Source: DATFQE01 sp963733845
Lineage (GTDB): Bacteria; Actinomycetota; Thermoleophilia; Gaiellales; Gaiellaceae
Direction: 5' to 3'
Length of the DNA stretch: 64,000 nucleotides
Assembly: GCA_963733845.1 (NCBI GenBank)
Contig: CAVTEM010000011.1
Location: 62,001-126,000 of the forward strand
The notes under the pieces: generated by a model
Told to the model about the DNA's origin: nothing
Databases searched by the model: none
Seen by the model: the letters and a program-made list of their open reading frames with translations, nothing else
Shown here: positions 32,272 through 40,573 of the stretch, one piece after another
Numbering within the stretch: the first letter of the stretch is position 1
How the letters are laid out: each line of letters starts with the position of its first letter
Position numbers and translations under genes: made by a program

Positions 32272-33288
32272 GTGCGTATCGAGTCATCGGTGACTGCGAT
32301 CACGTGGCTGCCTTTCGCCGCGCTCGACGCCCTGCCGAACCTACCGCTCGGCTTTGCCGTCGCGCACTACGACGAGCCCCCAGGCGATCGCCTGCCAGAC
32401 CTCGACTCGCTGCGCGAGGCCGACGCGTTCCGCGAGGCCAACGAGCTGCGGGCGTGGATCGAGGTCGAGGGCGGCGAGATCGTCGCCCACGCGCGCGACG
32501 GACGCGGGCTGGCCGCCGGCGTGGGCTTGGAGCTCGGCCCCGACCAGGTGGCCTTCCCGGCCGTCGAGTTCCCTGTGATCCGGCCCGAGCCGGAGGTTTC
32601 CGGCGGCTCCGCGAGGTTCACCCAGACCGTCGGCGGACGCATCGGCCTACCGGCTCCGCGCCCGGTCGAGGGCGCGTCCTACTTCCATTTCGGCTCCGCG
32701 CTCGCCTGGACGACGCTCGAGCTCGTTTTGAAGGCGGACGGTGGGGCGGAAGGGCGTCTCGTGGGATCGAGCCCGTTTCCGCGCCACTCGGTCTACAACG
32801 CGGAGGGCTTTCTGACCGGCGAGCACGGTATGAGGGACTTCGAGGGCTGGTACCGGGAGTCGTTCGGGGAGGAGACGCCCTGGGGCGAGGAGGACGCCGT
32901 CGTCGCCGCTCTCGAGGCTCAGCTCGAGGAGGAGCTCAGCCGCGTTGCGCTGACGACGAACGCGAAGCTCCCGAGGAGGCGGCTGGAGCCCGGGGAGACC
33001 CTCGTGCAGCAGGGCGAGTGGGGTGAGGACATGTTCCTGCTGCTCGACGGCCAGATCGAGGTCGAGATCGACGAGGAGACGGTCGCGCGGGTCGGGGCGG
33101 GCGCCCTGCTGGGCGAGCTCGCGGTGCTCGGCGACGGGCTGCGCAAGGCGACTCTCCGGGCCACTCGTGCGTGCCGCGTCGCCGTGCTCCCCGGCGAGGC
33201 GATCGGCAGCTCGGAGCTCGCCGCGCTCGCCCTCAAGCGGCGCGAGACAGAGAGCTCCAAGCGCGTCTCCTCGCCGCCCTCTGCCTAG
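32272..33288 (+). CDS. Protein with C-terminal cyclic-nucleotide-binding domain
   Basis: A 338-aa protein. Residues about 235-325 form a cNMP-binding domain: LEPGETLVQQGEWGEDMFLL, LDGQIEVEIDEETVARVGAG and the phosphate-binding region LLGELAVLGDGLRKATLRAT, in which the family's GELA is present while the usual R-[ST]-A is 'GLRKAT', so ligand binding is uncertain. The N-terminal 230 residues (WLPFAALDALPNLPLGFAVA, FEGWYRESFGEETPWGEED) match no family that I recognise. No DNA-binding helix-turn-helix follows the cNMP domain, so it is not a CRP-type factor. Confidence 0.65.
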   Translation: MRIESSVTAITWLPFAALDALPNLPLGFAVAHYDEPPGDRLPDLDSLREADAFREANELRAWIEVEGGEIVAHARDGRGLAAGVGLELGPDQVAFPAVEFPVIRPEPEVSGGSARFTQTVGGRIGLPAPRPVEGASYFHFGSALAWTTLELVLKADGGAEGRLVGSSPFPRHSVYNAEGFLTGEHGMRDFEGWYRESFGEETPWGEEDAVVAALEAQLEEELSRVALTTNAKLPRRRLEPGETLVQQGEWGEDMFLLLDGQIEVEIDEETVARVGAGALLGELAVLGDGLRKATLRATRACRVAVLPGEAIGSSELAALALKRRETESSKRVSSPPSA

Positions 33289-33290
33289 GC

Positions 33291-34331
33291 CTACGCGGCC
33301 CGCGCCAGATCGTCGTCGTCGCCGAGCACGCGGCCCAGCTTGGCGAGCGCCTCGCCCTCGAGCTGCCGGACGCGCTCCCGGGTGATCCCGAGCTCGCGGC
33401 CGATCGCCTCGAGCGCCTGCTGCTGCCCGTCGAAGCCGAAGCGCAGCTCCAGCACGCGCCGCTCGCGCTCGGGGAGCTTGGTCAGCGCCTCTCGGACCGC
33501 CCGGCGGCGGAGCGAAACGTCCGCCTCCTCGACCGGGTCGACGGCGGTCGGGTCGGCGAACAGGTCGCCGAGCTCGCCGTCGCCGTCGCCGCCGATGGCC
33601 TGGTTCAGCGACGCGGACACCTCCGCGACGCTGAGCGCCTCCTCCACGTGCTGGAGCTCGAGGCCGGTCGCCTCCGCCAGCTCCTCCGCGGTGGGCTCAC
33701 GCTCGAGCTCGAGCTCGAGGCGCTTGCGGGCGCGCCCCAGCTTCATGCGGCGCTCGTGGACGTGCGTCGGCACGCGGATCGTGCGGGCCTGGTTCGCGAC
33801 CGCGCGCTGGCAGGACTGGCGGATCCACCAGGTCGCGTAGGTCGAGAACTTGAAGCCCTTGCGCCAGTCGAACTTCTCGGCGGCACGGTCGAGGCCGATG
33901 ATGCCGTCCTGGATCAGGTCGCCCAGCGACACGCCCTGGCGCTGGTAGCGCTTGGCGATCGAGACGACCAGCCGCAGGTTGCAGTTGATCATGCGCGCCT
34001 TCGCCTCGGCGTCGCCGCGCTCGATCCGCTTCGCCAGCTCGACCTCCTCCGCGGCGGTGAGCAGCGGGTAGCGGCCGATCTCGTTCATGAACATGGTCAG
34101 CGAGTCCGTCGTCATGGGCTCGGACGGTGCGGCCTGGGTCGGCCGCGCCGGGAGCTCGCGCGTGATCTCGACCTCGCGCGACTCCAGCTCGGCGCGCACG
34201 GCGGCGAGCTCCTCGTCGTCGAGGTCGTGCTCGAACGCGAGCGCCTCCAGCGCCTCCTCGGCGATGGCTCCGCGCTCCTCGGCGTCCTCGATGAAGACCG
34301 TCAGGTCTCGTGTTGCAAGCAGTGCGTTCAC
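33291..34331 (-). CDS. RpoD-like (group 1/2) sigma-70 factor
   Basis: A 346-aa principal-type sigma factor. Region 1.2 starts at SLTMFMNEIGRYPLLTAAEE; region 2 has NLRLVVSIAKRYQRQGVSLG, LGDLIQDGIIGLDRAAEKFD and KFSTYATWWIRQSCQRAVAN; region 3 has RIKL-like RRMKLGRARKRLELELEREP; region 4 has LPERERRVLELRFGFDGQ and the -35-binding LGITRERVRQLEGEALAKLG. Region 1.1 is short (about 90 aa). The start GTG 34331 has AAGGAA immediately upstream; a longer upstream frame lacks support. It may be the housekeeping factor or a group 2 paralogue, which the window cannot decide. Confidence 0.88.
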   Translation of the reverse strand: MNALLATRDLTVFIEDAEERGAIAEEALEALAFEHDLDDEELAAVRAELESREVEITRELPARPTQAAPSEPMTTDSLTMFMNEIGRYPLLTAAEEVELAKRIERGDAEAKARMINCNLRLVVSIAKRYQRQGVSLGDLIQDGIIGLDRAAEKFDWRKGFKFSTYATWWIRQSCQRAVANQARTIRVPTHVHERRMKLGRARKRLELELEREPTAEELAEATGLELQHVEEALSVAEVSASLNQAIGGDGDGELGDLFADPTAVDPVEEADVSLRRRAVREALTKLPERERRVLELRFGFDGQQQALEAIGRELGITRERVRQLEGEALAKLGRVLGDDDDLARAA

Positions 34332-34468
34332 TTCCTTCCTCTGGTCTTGGTGGGTGCCGACCGCAACTCGGCCGCCGCGGCGGCACTCCCACGCAAGCAT
34401 TCAAACGGTCTGGGACGCCCTGCTATTCCCCGTTTTTCGAGGCTCTCGCGGAGGCGCGCAAACGCCCG

Positions 34469-34804
34469 TCAGCCTTCGTTCTCGCCGCTTTCGTCCTCGT
34501 TCTCGGAGTCGCCCTCGACACCGACGACGTTGAAGCTGTCGTCGAGCTGGACGTCGACGGTGCCGCCGCCGGACTTGGTCACCTCGACCTCCCAGGCCGA
34601 CTCTTCGTCGTCCTTCTCGACGGCGTTGACGGTGCCACCACCGACGTGGGCGAGAGCGGCTGCCCTGGCCTTGGCGGCGCCGGGCCCGGTGTAGCTCGGA
34701 CCGTCGTCGTCTCCGCCGCCCGCGATTGCCCAGGCGGCGCCTCCCAGCGCGACGGCTGCGGCGACGGTCCCGGCTGCGACGATCTTGATCAGGCGTGCGT
34801 TCAT
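34469..34804 (-). CDS. Exported PepSY-like domain protein
   Basis: A 111-aa protein: an N-terminal signal or anchor helix (LIKIVAAGTVAAAVALGGAAWAIA, given here as residues 5-28) and one PepSY-like domain (AARAAALAHVGGGTVNAVEKD, ESAWEVEVTKSGGGTVDVQLD), ending in an acidic tail. PepSY domains bind or inhibit peptidases or feed signals to kinases. ATG 34804 has AAGGAG upstream. The gene is divergent from an OmpR/kinase pair, an arrangement common in Actinobacteria where the PepSY protein is a target of the system. Confidence 0.75.
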   Translation of the reverse strand: MNARLIKIVAAGTVAAAVALGGAAWAIAGGGDDDGPSYTGPGAAKARAAALAHVGGGTVNAVEKDDEESAWEVEVTKSGGGTVDVQLDDSFNVVGVEGDSENEDESGENEG

Positions 34805-34864
34805 GGTCTTCTCCTTGTCGTTCGGAGGATGCCCCACGACCGTACGCGTCACACGTGAGCCCAC

Positions 34865-34895
34865 CATGAGAGGCGCTGCTCATCCGACTCTCATC
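34865..34895. promoter_or_regulatory. CTCATC direct repeats, candidate OmpR-type operator
   Basis: CTCATC occurs at 34879-34884 and 34890-34895, an 11-bp period typical of PhoP/OmpR-family binding sites. An inverted ATGAG at 34866-34870 also faces the first copy. The site lies between the divergent PepSY and response-regulator genes and could control both. Confidence 0.5.
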
Positions 34896-34915
34896 TTGGC
34901 GACCAGAATGAGCGT

Positions 34916-35596
34916 GTGCGGATCCTGATCGTCGAGGACGAGGTGAAGCTGGCCGCACTCCTTCGCCGCGGGCTCTCAGAGGAGGCGCATGCGGCGGACG
35001 TTGCCGCCACCGGCGAGGACGCGCTGTGGATGGCGCAGGCGACGGCCTACGACGCAATCGTCCTCGACCTGATGCTGCCGGGGATCGACGGTCTCGAGGT
35101 CTGTCGGCGCCTACGGGCCGCCGGAGTGTGGTCGCCGGTGCTGATGCTGACCGCGCGCGACGCGCTCGCGGATCGCATCGGCGGGCTCGACGCCGGCGCC
35201 GACGACTACGTGACGAAGCCGTTCGCCTTCGCGGAGCTGCTCGCCCGCCTGCGCGCGGTCGCCCGGCGCGGGGCGCCGGAACGTCCGACGGTGATCGTGG
35301 TCGGCGACCTCGCTCTCGACCCGGCGACGCGCACGGTGCTGCGCGGCGACACCGAGGTCGAGCTCTCGCCCAAGGAGTTCGCGCTGCTGGAGACGTTCAT
35401 GCGCCGGCCCGGCCGGGTGCTCTCCCGCTTCGAGCTGCTCGAGCACGCGTGGGACTACGACTACGAGCACCGCTCGAACGTGATCGACGTGTACGTGCGC
35501 TACCTACGCGAGAAGATCGACCGGCCCTTCGGGCGCGAGTCGCTGGAGACGGTGCGCGGGGCGGGGTACCGGCTGCGCACCGATGGTGGCGCGTGA
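34916..35596 (+). CDS. OmpR/PhoP-family response regulator
   Basis: A 226-aa regulator. The receiver has ILIVEDEVKLAALLRRGL (acidic pair), DAIVLDLMLPGIDG (phospho-Asp), MLTARD (Thr) and DDYVTKPFAFAEL (Lys). The winged helix spans about 125-225: VELSPKEFALLETFMRRPGR, then SNVIDVYVRYLREKID and GAGYRLR. The start is GTG 34916; the kinase begins in its stop codon (GTGA). CTCATC repeats lie just upstream, so autoregulation is likely. Confidence 0.92.
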   Translation: MRILIVEDEVKLAALLRRGLSEEAHAADVAATGEDALWMAQATAYDAIVLDLMLPGIDGLEVCRRLRAAGVWSPVLMLTARDALADRIGGLDAGADDYVTKPFAFAELLARLRAVARRGAPERPTVIVVGDLALDPATRTVLRGDTEVELSPKEFALLETFMRRPGRVLSRFELLEHAWDYDYEHRSNVIDVYVRYLREKIDRPFGRESLETVRGAGYRLRTDGGA

Positions 35597-36864
35597 GCAG
35601 GCTGCCGCTCCGCGTCAGGCTCACGCTCGCGTTCGCGGTTGTGATGGCCGTGCTGCTGACGATCCTCGGCGTGTCCCTGTACGCCCGCCTGCAGGCCACG
35701 CTCGACGAGCAGCTCGACCAGAGCCTGCGCACCCGCGCGGCGGCCGCCGAGGCGCTCCCGCCGGGAGCCCGTGTCGGCGATGACGAGAGCTTCGTTCGCG
35801 TCGTGGAGGCGACGGGTCAGACGGGGGAGGTGTTCGTGGAGCGCGAGCGCGTCCCGGGTGTCGAGGACGGGCCGGTGCGGATCCTCTCCCGCCCGGGCGA
35901 ACGCGGGCTCGTCGTCGCCGCGGCCTCCCTCGAGGATCGCGACGAGGCGCTCGCCGCCCTGGTCACGCAACTCGCGATCGGCGGGCCCGTGGCACTGTTG
36001 CTCGCCTCGCTGGCCGGCTACGCGCTCGCCGGCGCGACCCTGCGTCCGGTCGAGTCGATGCGCCGCCGCGCGACCGAGATCTCCGACGACGTCGGCGGTA
36101 GGCGCCTCCCCGTGCCCGCCGGTGACGACGAGATCGCGCGCCTCGCCCGCACGTTGAACGAGATGCTCGGCCGGCTCGAGGCGGGCCTCGAACGCGAACG
36201 CCGCTTCGTCGCCGAGGCGAGCCACGAGCTGCGGACGCCGCTCGCGTCGCTCAAGGCCGAGCTGGAGCTCGCGCTGCGGCGGCCCCGCTCGGCCGAGGAG
36301 CTGGCAGCCGCGATCTCCTCGGCGGCGGAGGAGACCGACCGGCTGGCCGACCTCGCCGAGGACCTGCTGGTGCTCGCGCGCTCGGACGAGGGCGTGCTGC
36401 GCCTCGATCGTCGCAAGGTGCCGACCCGGGAACTGCTCGAGGCGGTGGCTCGGCGGTTCGCGGCCCGCGCCGAGGGCGCGGACGTCTCGCTGGAGGTGCA
36501 CGCCTCGGACGCGCTCGAGGTTCCCGCCGATCGCGCCCGGCTCGAGCAGGCACTCGGCAACCTCGTCGACAACGCCCTGCGCTACGGCGCCGGGCCGATT
36601 CGGCTCGAGGCCGCCGCCGAGAACGGCGCCGTTGCCCTCAGCGTGAGCGATCAGGGACGGGGCTTCGCCGCCGAGTTCCTCCCGCATGCGTTCGAGCGCT
36701 TCAGCCGCGCCGACGGGGTGCGGGCCACCGGATCGGCCGGCCTGGGCCTGGCCATCGTGGACGCGATCGCTCAGGCGCACGGCGGTACGGCGTACGCGCG
36801 TAACACGCCACGCGGCGGGGCGAAGGTCGCACTCGTCCTGCCGGCAGCCTTGTCTGCGACGTGA
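35593..36864 (+). CDS. Membrane sensor histidine kinase
   Basis: A 423-aa kinase paired with the upstream regulator. TM1 is about 8-30 (VRLTLAFAVVMAVLLTILGV), followed by an extracytoplasmic loop of about 100 aa, TM2 (AIGGPVALLLASLAGYALAG), a HAMP domain (LRPVESMRRRATEISDDVGG), the HisKA box FVAEASHELRTPLASLKAEL with the phospho-accepting His, and a HATPase domain with LGNLVDNALRYG, VSDQGRGF and GSAGLGLAIVDAIAQAHGG. All functional boxes are present. The signal is unknown; the PepSY protein may contribute. Confidence 0.9.
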   Translation: MSRLPLRVRLTLAFAVVMAVLLTILGVSLYARLQATLDEQLDQSLRTRAAAAEALPPGARVGDDESFVRVVEATGQTGEVFVERERVPGVEDGPVRILSRPGERGLVVAAASLEDRDEALAALVTQLAIGGPVALLLASLAGYALAGATLRPVESMRRRATEISDDVGGRRLPVPAGDDEIARLARTLNEMLGRLEAGLERERRFVAEASHELRTPLASLKAELELALRRPRSAEELAAAISSAAEETDRLADLAEDLLVLARSDEGVLRLDRRKVPTRELLEAVARRFAARAEGADVSLEVHASDALEVPADRARLEQALGNLVDNALRYGAGPIRLEAAAENGAVALSVSDQGRGFAAEFLPHAFERFSRADGVRATGSAGLGLAIVDAIAQAHGGTAYARNTPRGGAKVALVLPAALSAT

Positions 36865-36906
36865 CGGTGTCCTAGGCTCGCTGTAGCGGCAACCAGGAGG
36901 TCGAAG

Positions 36907-38448
36907 ATCAGCTCGCGACCCGCTCACCGAGCCGAGCGCCGGCATGGGCGACTGAAACTACTGGCTCTGCTCGCGGCGCTCCTCGTCGTCGTCCCGATCG
37001 CGGGCGCCGCCGGCGGCGATCTCGACTCGAGCTTCGGCGGCGATGGCAAGGTCGTCACGGACGTCGGCGAGGTCGACATCGCCGAGGGCGTCGCCGTCCA
37101 GCGCGACGGCAAAATTGTCGTCGTCGGCTGGAGCTGGAGTGAGGACAGCGGCTCGTCGCTGCCCTTCGTCGCGCGGTACACCCCGGCCGGGGCGTTGGAT
37201 CGGACCTTCGGGAGCGGCGGCGTCGTCCGCGGTCCGGCCGCAGCCGGCACCTTGGGTGCCGTGGCCGTTCAGGCCGACGGCAGGATCGTCGTGGCAGGCG
37301 GCGGGCGTTCCGGGGCGGGCGCCCGCGGCGACTTCGTGCTCGCCCGCTACGACGCGAGCGGCAGGCCCGACACGTCGTTCGACAGGGACGGCGTTGCCTT
37401 CACCGATTTCGGTTTCGGCGCCGTCGCGGTCGGCCTCGCGATCCAGCGCAACGGGAAGATCGTGGCGGTGGGGAACGCCAGAAGCGCCGCTTCGCGGGAT
37501 GCACTGGAGTTCGCAGTCGCGCGGTACAACACGGACGGCGGCCTGGACGCGGGCTTCGACGGCGACGGACGCGTGACGACTTCGTTCACCCCCGTGGTCG
37601 ACTCGGCCGTGGACGCAGCGGTGCAGCCGGACGGCAGGATCGTCGTGGGCGGCTACGCCGGCTACTCGTTCTCGCTGCCGAACAGCCCGCAACGCCCGGA
37701 CTACGCCCTCGCGCGCTACAACGCCGACGGGAGCCTCGACGCGAGCTTCGACGGAGACGGCAAGACGACCTCAGCCGCGAACTGCGCGGGTGGCACACCG
37801 TGCCTGACCGGCGATCTCGCCCTCCAGGCCGACGGCAAGATCCTCCTGGCTGGCGGGCAGGTCGCGCGCTACCAGACAGACGGCAGCCTCGACGCCGCTT
37901 TCGGCCGGGGTGGGAGGGCGGCGCCGGACCTGTACGCGCACAGCGTCCTGGTTCAGCCTGACGGGAAGATCGTCACAGCAGGTGATACCGCGACGCCGCG
38001 GAGCGATTTCGCGGTGGCGCGCTTGCTGCCGAACGGTCGGCGCGACCTCGGCTTCGGAACCGCCGGCCGCGCAACCGCGGACCTGGGTGGGGGAACCTCC
38101 GACGGCGCGTCAGCGGCTGCGCTGCAGAGCGATCGACGCATCGTCCTGGCCGGCACGGTCGAGGTCCGGGAGCGGCCGAGCCAGCTCTTCGACGTGGCAC
38201 TGGTGCGCTTCATGAACACCGCACCGCGATGTCTCGTTCCCAACCTCCGTGGCCTGGGCCTCCGTGCAGCCCGTGCGTCGGTCGCCCGCGGGCGCTGCGC
38301 TGTCGGGAGGGTCACCCGCAGGACCTCGAGGAAGGTGACGAAGGGGAAGGTCATCGCCCAGACGCCGCGGCCGGGGACGACGCTGCCGGCCGGTGGGAGG
38401 GTGAACGTCGTCCTGGGCAAGGGGCCGGCGTCGCCCGCGCGCGGCTAG
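36907..38448 (+). CDS. Secreted delta-60-repeat protein with C-terminal PASTA domain; possible ATC start
   Basis: An exported protein of about 513 aa with six to seven delta-60 (TIGR02608) repeats of the form 'VQxDGKIVVxG ... ARYNxDGxLDxxFxxDG' (AVQRDGKIVVVGWS, YNTDGGLDAGFDGDGRV, YNADGSLDASFDGDGKT). One PASTA domain ends it (CLVPNLRGLGLRAARASVAR, QTPRPGTTLPAGGRVNVVLG). AGGAGG (36895-36900) is 6 nt before ATC 36907, and that frame gives a good signal peptide (LKLLALLAALLVVVPIAGAA). No ATG, GTG or TTG precedes the signal peptide in this frame. Either ATC is used or the base is an error for ATG. Probably a cell-surface propeller. Confidence 0.75.
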   Translation: MSSRPAHRAERRHGRLKLLALLAALLVVVPIAGAAGGDLDSSFGGDGKVVTDVGEVDIAEGVAVQRDGKIVVVGWSWSEDSGSSLPFVARYTPAGALDRTFGSGGVVRGPAAAGTLGAVAVQADGRIVVAGGGRSGAGARGDFVLARYDASGRPDTSFDRDGVAFTDFGFGAVAVGLAIQRNGKIVAVGNARSAASRDALEFAVARYNTDGGLDAGFDGDGRVTTSFTPVVDSAVDAAVQPDGRIVVGGYAGYSFSLPNSPQRPDYALARYNADGSLDASFDGDGKTTSAANCAGGTPCLTGDLALQADGKILLAGGQVARYQTDGSLDAAFGRGGRAAPDLYAHSVLVQPDGKIVTAGDTATPRSDFAVARLLPNGRRDLGFGTAGRATADLGGGTSDGASAAALQSDRRIVLAGTVEVRERPSQLFDVALVRFMNTAPRCLVPNLRGLGLRAARASVARGRCAVGRVTRRTSRKVTKGKVIAQTPRPGTTLPAGGRVNVVLGKGPASPARG

Positions 38449-38461
38449 CCGCGAGGATTCA

Positions 38462-38939
38462 TCAACCTCCGACGCTGAGCGCCTGCACCAGCTGCTCCTG
38501 GAGCCAGGTCAGGTAGGCGTAGACGCCGAGCTCGGGGGCGCGCGGGTCGTTCGGGTCGAGGTTCCACGACAGCTCCTCGGTCACGTCCAGGCGCGTGCCC
38601 AGCACGAGCCGGAGGTCGTTCAGCACGCGCAGCCAGGACTCGGCCTCGTCGGTCGTGAGCGTCGGCTGCTCGATCGTCGCCTCGACCGTCACGAGAGCAC
38701 GCTCGCGGCCGACGTCCAGCTGGCTCGCCATCAGACGCCGGTACTCGTCCTCGGCCTCCTCGTCCTCTGGGTGCGCCGGCGGGAAGAGCCGGCGCAGGTC
38801 GGGGTGCGCGCGATCCTCGCCGACGCGGTCGCGGAGCTCCTCGCACAGCATCAGCAAGAGCTGACGCTCCTCGTCCGGAAGACGAAGGCGCAGCTCGCCC
38901 GCGCGCGCTACGCCTGATTCTCGGCCGCGGGAGCAGCAT
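38462..38939 (-). CDS. DUF2017 family protein (frameshift near the N-terminus)
   Basis: A small helical protein of about 159 aa, typically encoded beside ClpS in Actinobacteria. The body reads LLLMLCEELRDRVGEDRAHP, then EDEYRRLMASQLDVGRERAL and VYAYLTWLQEQLVQALSVGG. ATG 38939 directly follows the ClpS stop (TAGATG) and gives LLPRPRIRRSARG; the next expected segment, ELRLRLPDEERQ, is one frame off, so one G appears to be missing at about 38905. Its function is unknown; adjacency to clpS suggests a role in Clp-dependent proteolysis. Confidence 0.75.
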
Positions 38940-39239
38940 CTAATCCTGCTGCATCGTGGCCCAGAGCCCGTGGGCGTGCAGGCGGGAGACGTCCAGCTCC
39001 GCCTTCTCGCGGGTGCCGCCGGAGACGACCGCCTTGCCCTCCTCGTGCACCTGCAGCATCAGCTTCGTCGCCTCGGCGAGCCCGTAGCCGAACAGCTTCT
39101 GAAAGACGAGCGTGACGTACGACATCAGGTTGATCGGGTCGTTCCAGACGATCACGATCCAGGGACGGTCCTGCTCGGGGACGTCGTCGCCGTGCGGCTG
39201 CTCGACCTCCACCTCGGCGGGCGTCAGCGTCGTGCTCAT
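38940..39239 (-). CDS. clpS: ATP-dependent Clp protease adaptor ClpS
   Basis: A 99-aa N-end-rule adaptor. The core has PWIVIVWNDPINLMSYVTLV, the conserved Asp-Pro-x-N substrate pocket, and VHEEGKAVVSGGTREKAELD for docking on ClpA/ClpC. The flexible acidic N-terminal tail is normal. It delivers proteins with bulky N-terminal residues to ClpCP. DUF2017 follows at once, and the diiron protein is divergent. Confidence 0.93.
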   Translation of the reverse strand: MSTTLTPAEVEVEQPHGDDVPEQDRPWIVIVWNDPINLMSYVTLVFQKLFGYGLAEATKLMLQVHEEGKAVVSGGTREKAELDVSRLHAHGLWATMQQD

Positions 39240-39274
39240 GCCTTCATTGTGGCGGCGCCGTTAACCTCCCGTCG

Positions 39275-40087
39275 ATGCAGGTCGCTGCTGACATCGAGTC
39301 GCGCGAGGAACGCTACGAGGGCGTCCTCCGCTACTACCAGCTGGCCAAGAAGAAGGAGTGGCAGACGCGCGATCTGCCGTGGAGCGACGCGCCGCCGATC
39401 CCGGAGACGCGGGCCGGCCTGGCCCCCGAGCGCAAAGCGCGCCGCCGCGACCTCTGGCGCTCGGTGATCACCCAGCAGCTGCAGGCCGACCAGTTCGCAG
39501 TCACCATGGCCTCGCAGCTGCTCTCGATCGCCCCGGACCCCGAGGCGAAGCTCTATTACACGACGATGGTGCAGGACGAGGCGCGCCACACCGAGGCGTG
39601 GCTCCGGCTCGCGCACGCGGCCGGCGGAACCGCCGAGCACGACCCGCACCTCGACCGGCTCGCGCACATGTTTCTCGACCTGGACACGCTCGAGGAGAAG
39701 GTCTTCCTGATGCAGGTGTTCTTCGAGCGCCTGATCATTCCGCGCTTCCGCCAGATCGCGCGGGCCTCGCCGGGCACGGTGCTCGAGAACCTGTGCAACC
39801 GGCTCACGATCGACGACGGCATCCACCACAGGGCCGGTGTCGCATACGAGAAGGTGCTGCTCGAGACGGCCGACGAGAAGACGAAGCGCCGTCTGATCGA
39901 GGTGGCGAACCGGATGATGCCGATCTTCGTCGAGCACGCGATGTGGCGGCCGAAAGAGCGAGCCTTCATCGGCGACATGATGCGCGCCCGCGACATCGAG
40001 AACCTGCGCGAGGACCTGAACCAGGGCATCAAGCTCGCCCGCGCACTGGGCCTCGACGTCAGCCGGGTGGAGCTGCCGAGCCTCTGA
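39275..40087 (+). CDS. Ferritin-like diiron (R2-like) protein
   Basis: A 270-aa four-helix protein. Candidate metal ligands: Asp in QQLQADQFAVTMASQL, Glu and His in MVQDEARHTEAW, Glu in MQVFFERLIIPRF and the Asp/His set in LTIDDGIHHRAG. The E-x2-H motif and spacing are those of ferritin-like/ribonucleotide-reductase-R2-like oxidases, but the first helix carries Asp or Gln instead of the usual Glu. Possible functions are an oxygenase, an R2-like oxidase or an iron carrier. Its stop overlaps the start of the GFA-family gene (TGATG). Confidence 0.7.
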   Translation: MQVAADIESREERYEGVLRYYQLAKKKEWQTRDLPWSDAPPIPETRAGLAPERKARRRDLWRSVITQQLQADQFAVTMASQLLSIAPDPEAKLYYTTMVQDEARHTEAWLRLAHAAGGTAEHDPHLDRLAHMFLDLDTLEEKVFLMQVFFERLIIPRFRQIARASPGTVLENLCNRLTIDDGIHHRAGVAYEKVLLETADEKTKRRLIEVANRMMPIFVEHAMWRPKERAFIGDMMRARDIENLREDLNQGIKLARALGLDVSRVELPSL

Positions 40088-40503
40088 TGGCGCTCGACGA
40101 AGCCACCGGCGGCTGTCTCTGCGGCGGGGTCCGCTTCGAGCTGACGGAGCCGCCGCTCTCCGCCTCGTACTGCCACTGCAAGCGCTGCCAGCGGCGGAGC
40201 GGGACCGCGGTGACCGCGAACGCACGCGTCCGCCCGGGCTCGGTGCGGGTGCTGTCGGGCGAGGAGCTCGTGACCTGGTTCGTGCCGCCCGACGGCTTCC
40301 ACAAGGCGTTCTGCTCCGCCTGCGGGTCGGCGCTCTTCAGCCGGCCCCCGAGCGGGGGAGAGCCGACCGGGGTCCGGCTGGGCGCGTTCGACGGCGACCC
40401 GGGCGTGCGCCCGCAGCACCGGCAGTTCGTCGCCTACGCGGCGGTCTGGGAGCCGATCCCCGACGACGGGCTCCCTCGCTATCCGGAGCGCAAACCCACC
40501 TAG
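40087..40503 (+). CDS. GFA/CENP-V family zinc protein
   Basis: A 138-aa protein of the GFA (glutathione-dependent formaldehyde-activating-like) family. Zinc ligands are in GGCLCGGVRFEL, YCHCKRCQRRSGTAV and FCSACGSALFSRP, the full C-x-C, C-x-C-x2-C and C-x2-C set. The family name is historical; most members lack proven formaldehyde chemistry. It is translationally coupled to the diiron protein, suggesting a joint pathway. Confidence 0.85.
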   Translation: MALDEATGGCLCGGVRFELTEPPLSASYCHCKRCQRRSGTAVTANARVRPGSVRVLSGEELVTWFVPPDGFHKAFCSACGSALFSRPPSGGEPTGVRLGAFDGDPGVRPQHRQFVAYAAVWEPIPDDGLPRYPERKPT

Positions 40504-40573
40504 CTCGCGAAACGCTCGAGCAGACGGGCGGTCGGCTCGAAGACGACTCGGCCCTTCGCCCTCGCGCTGCGCT

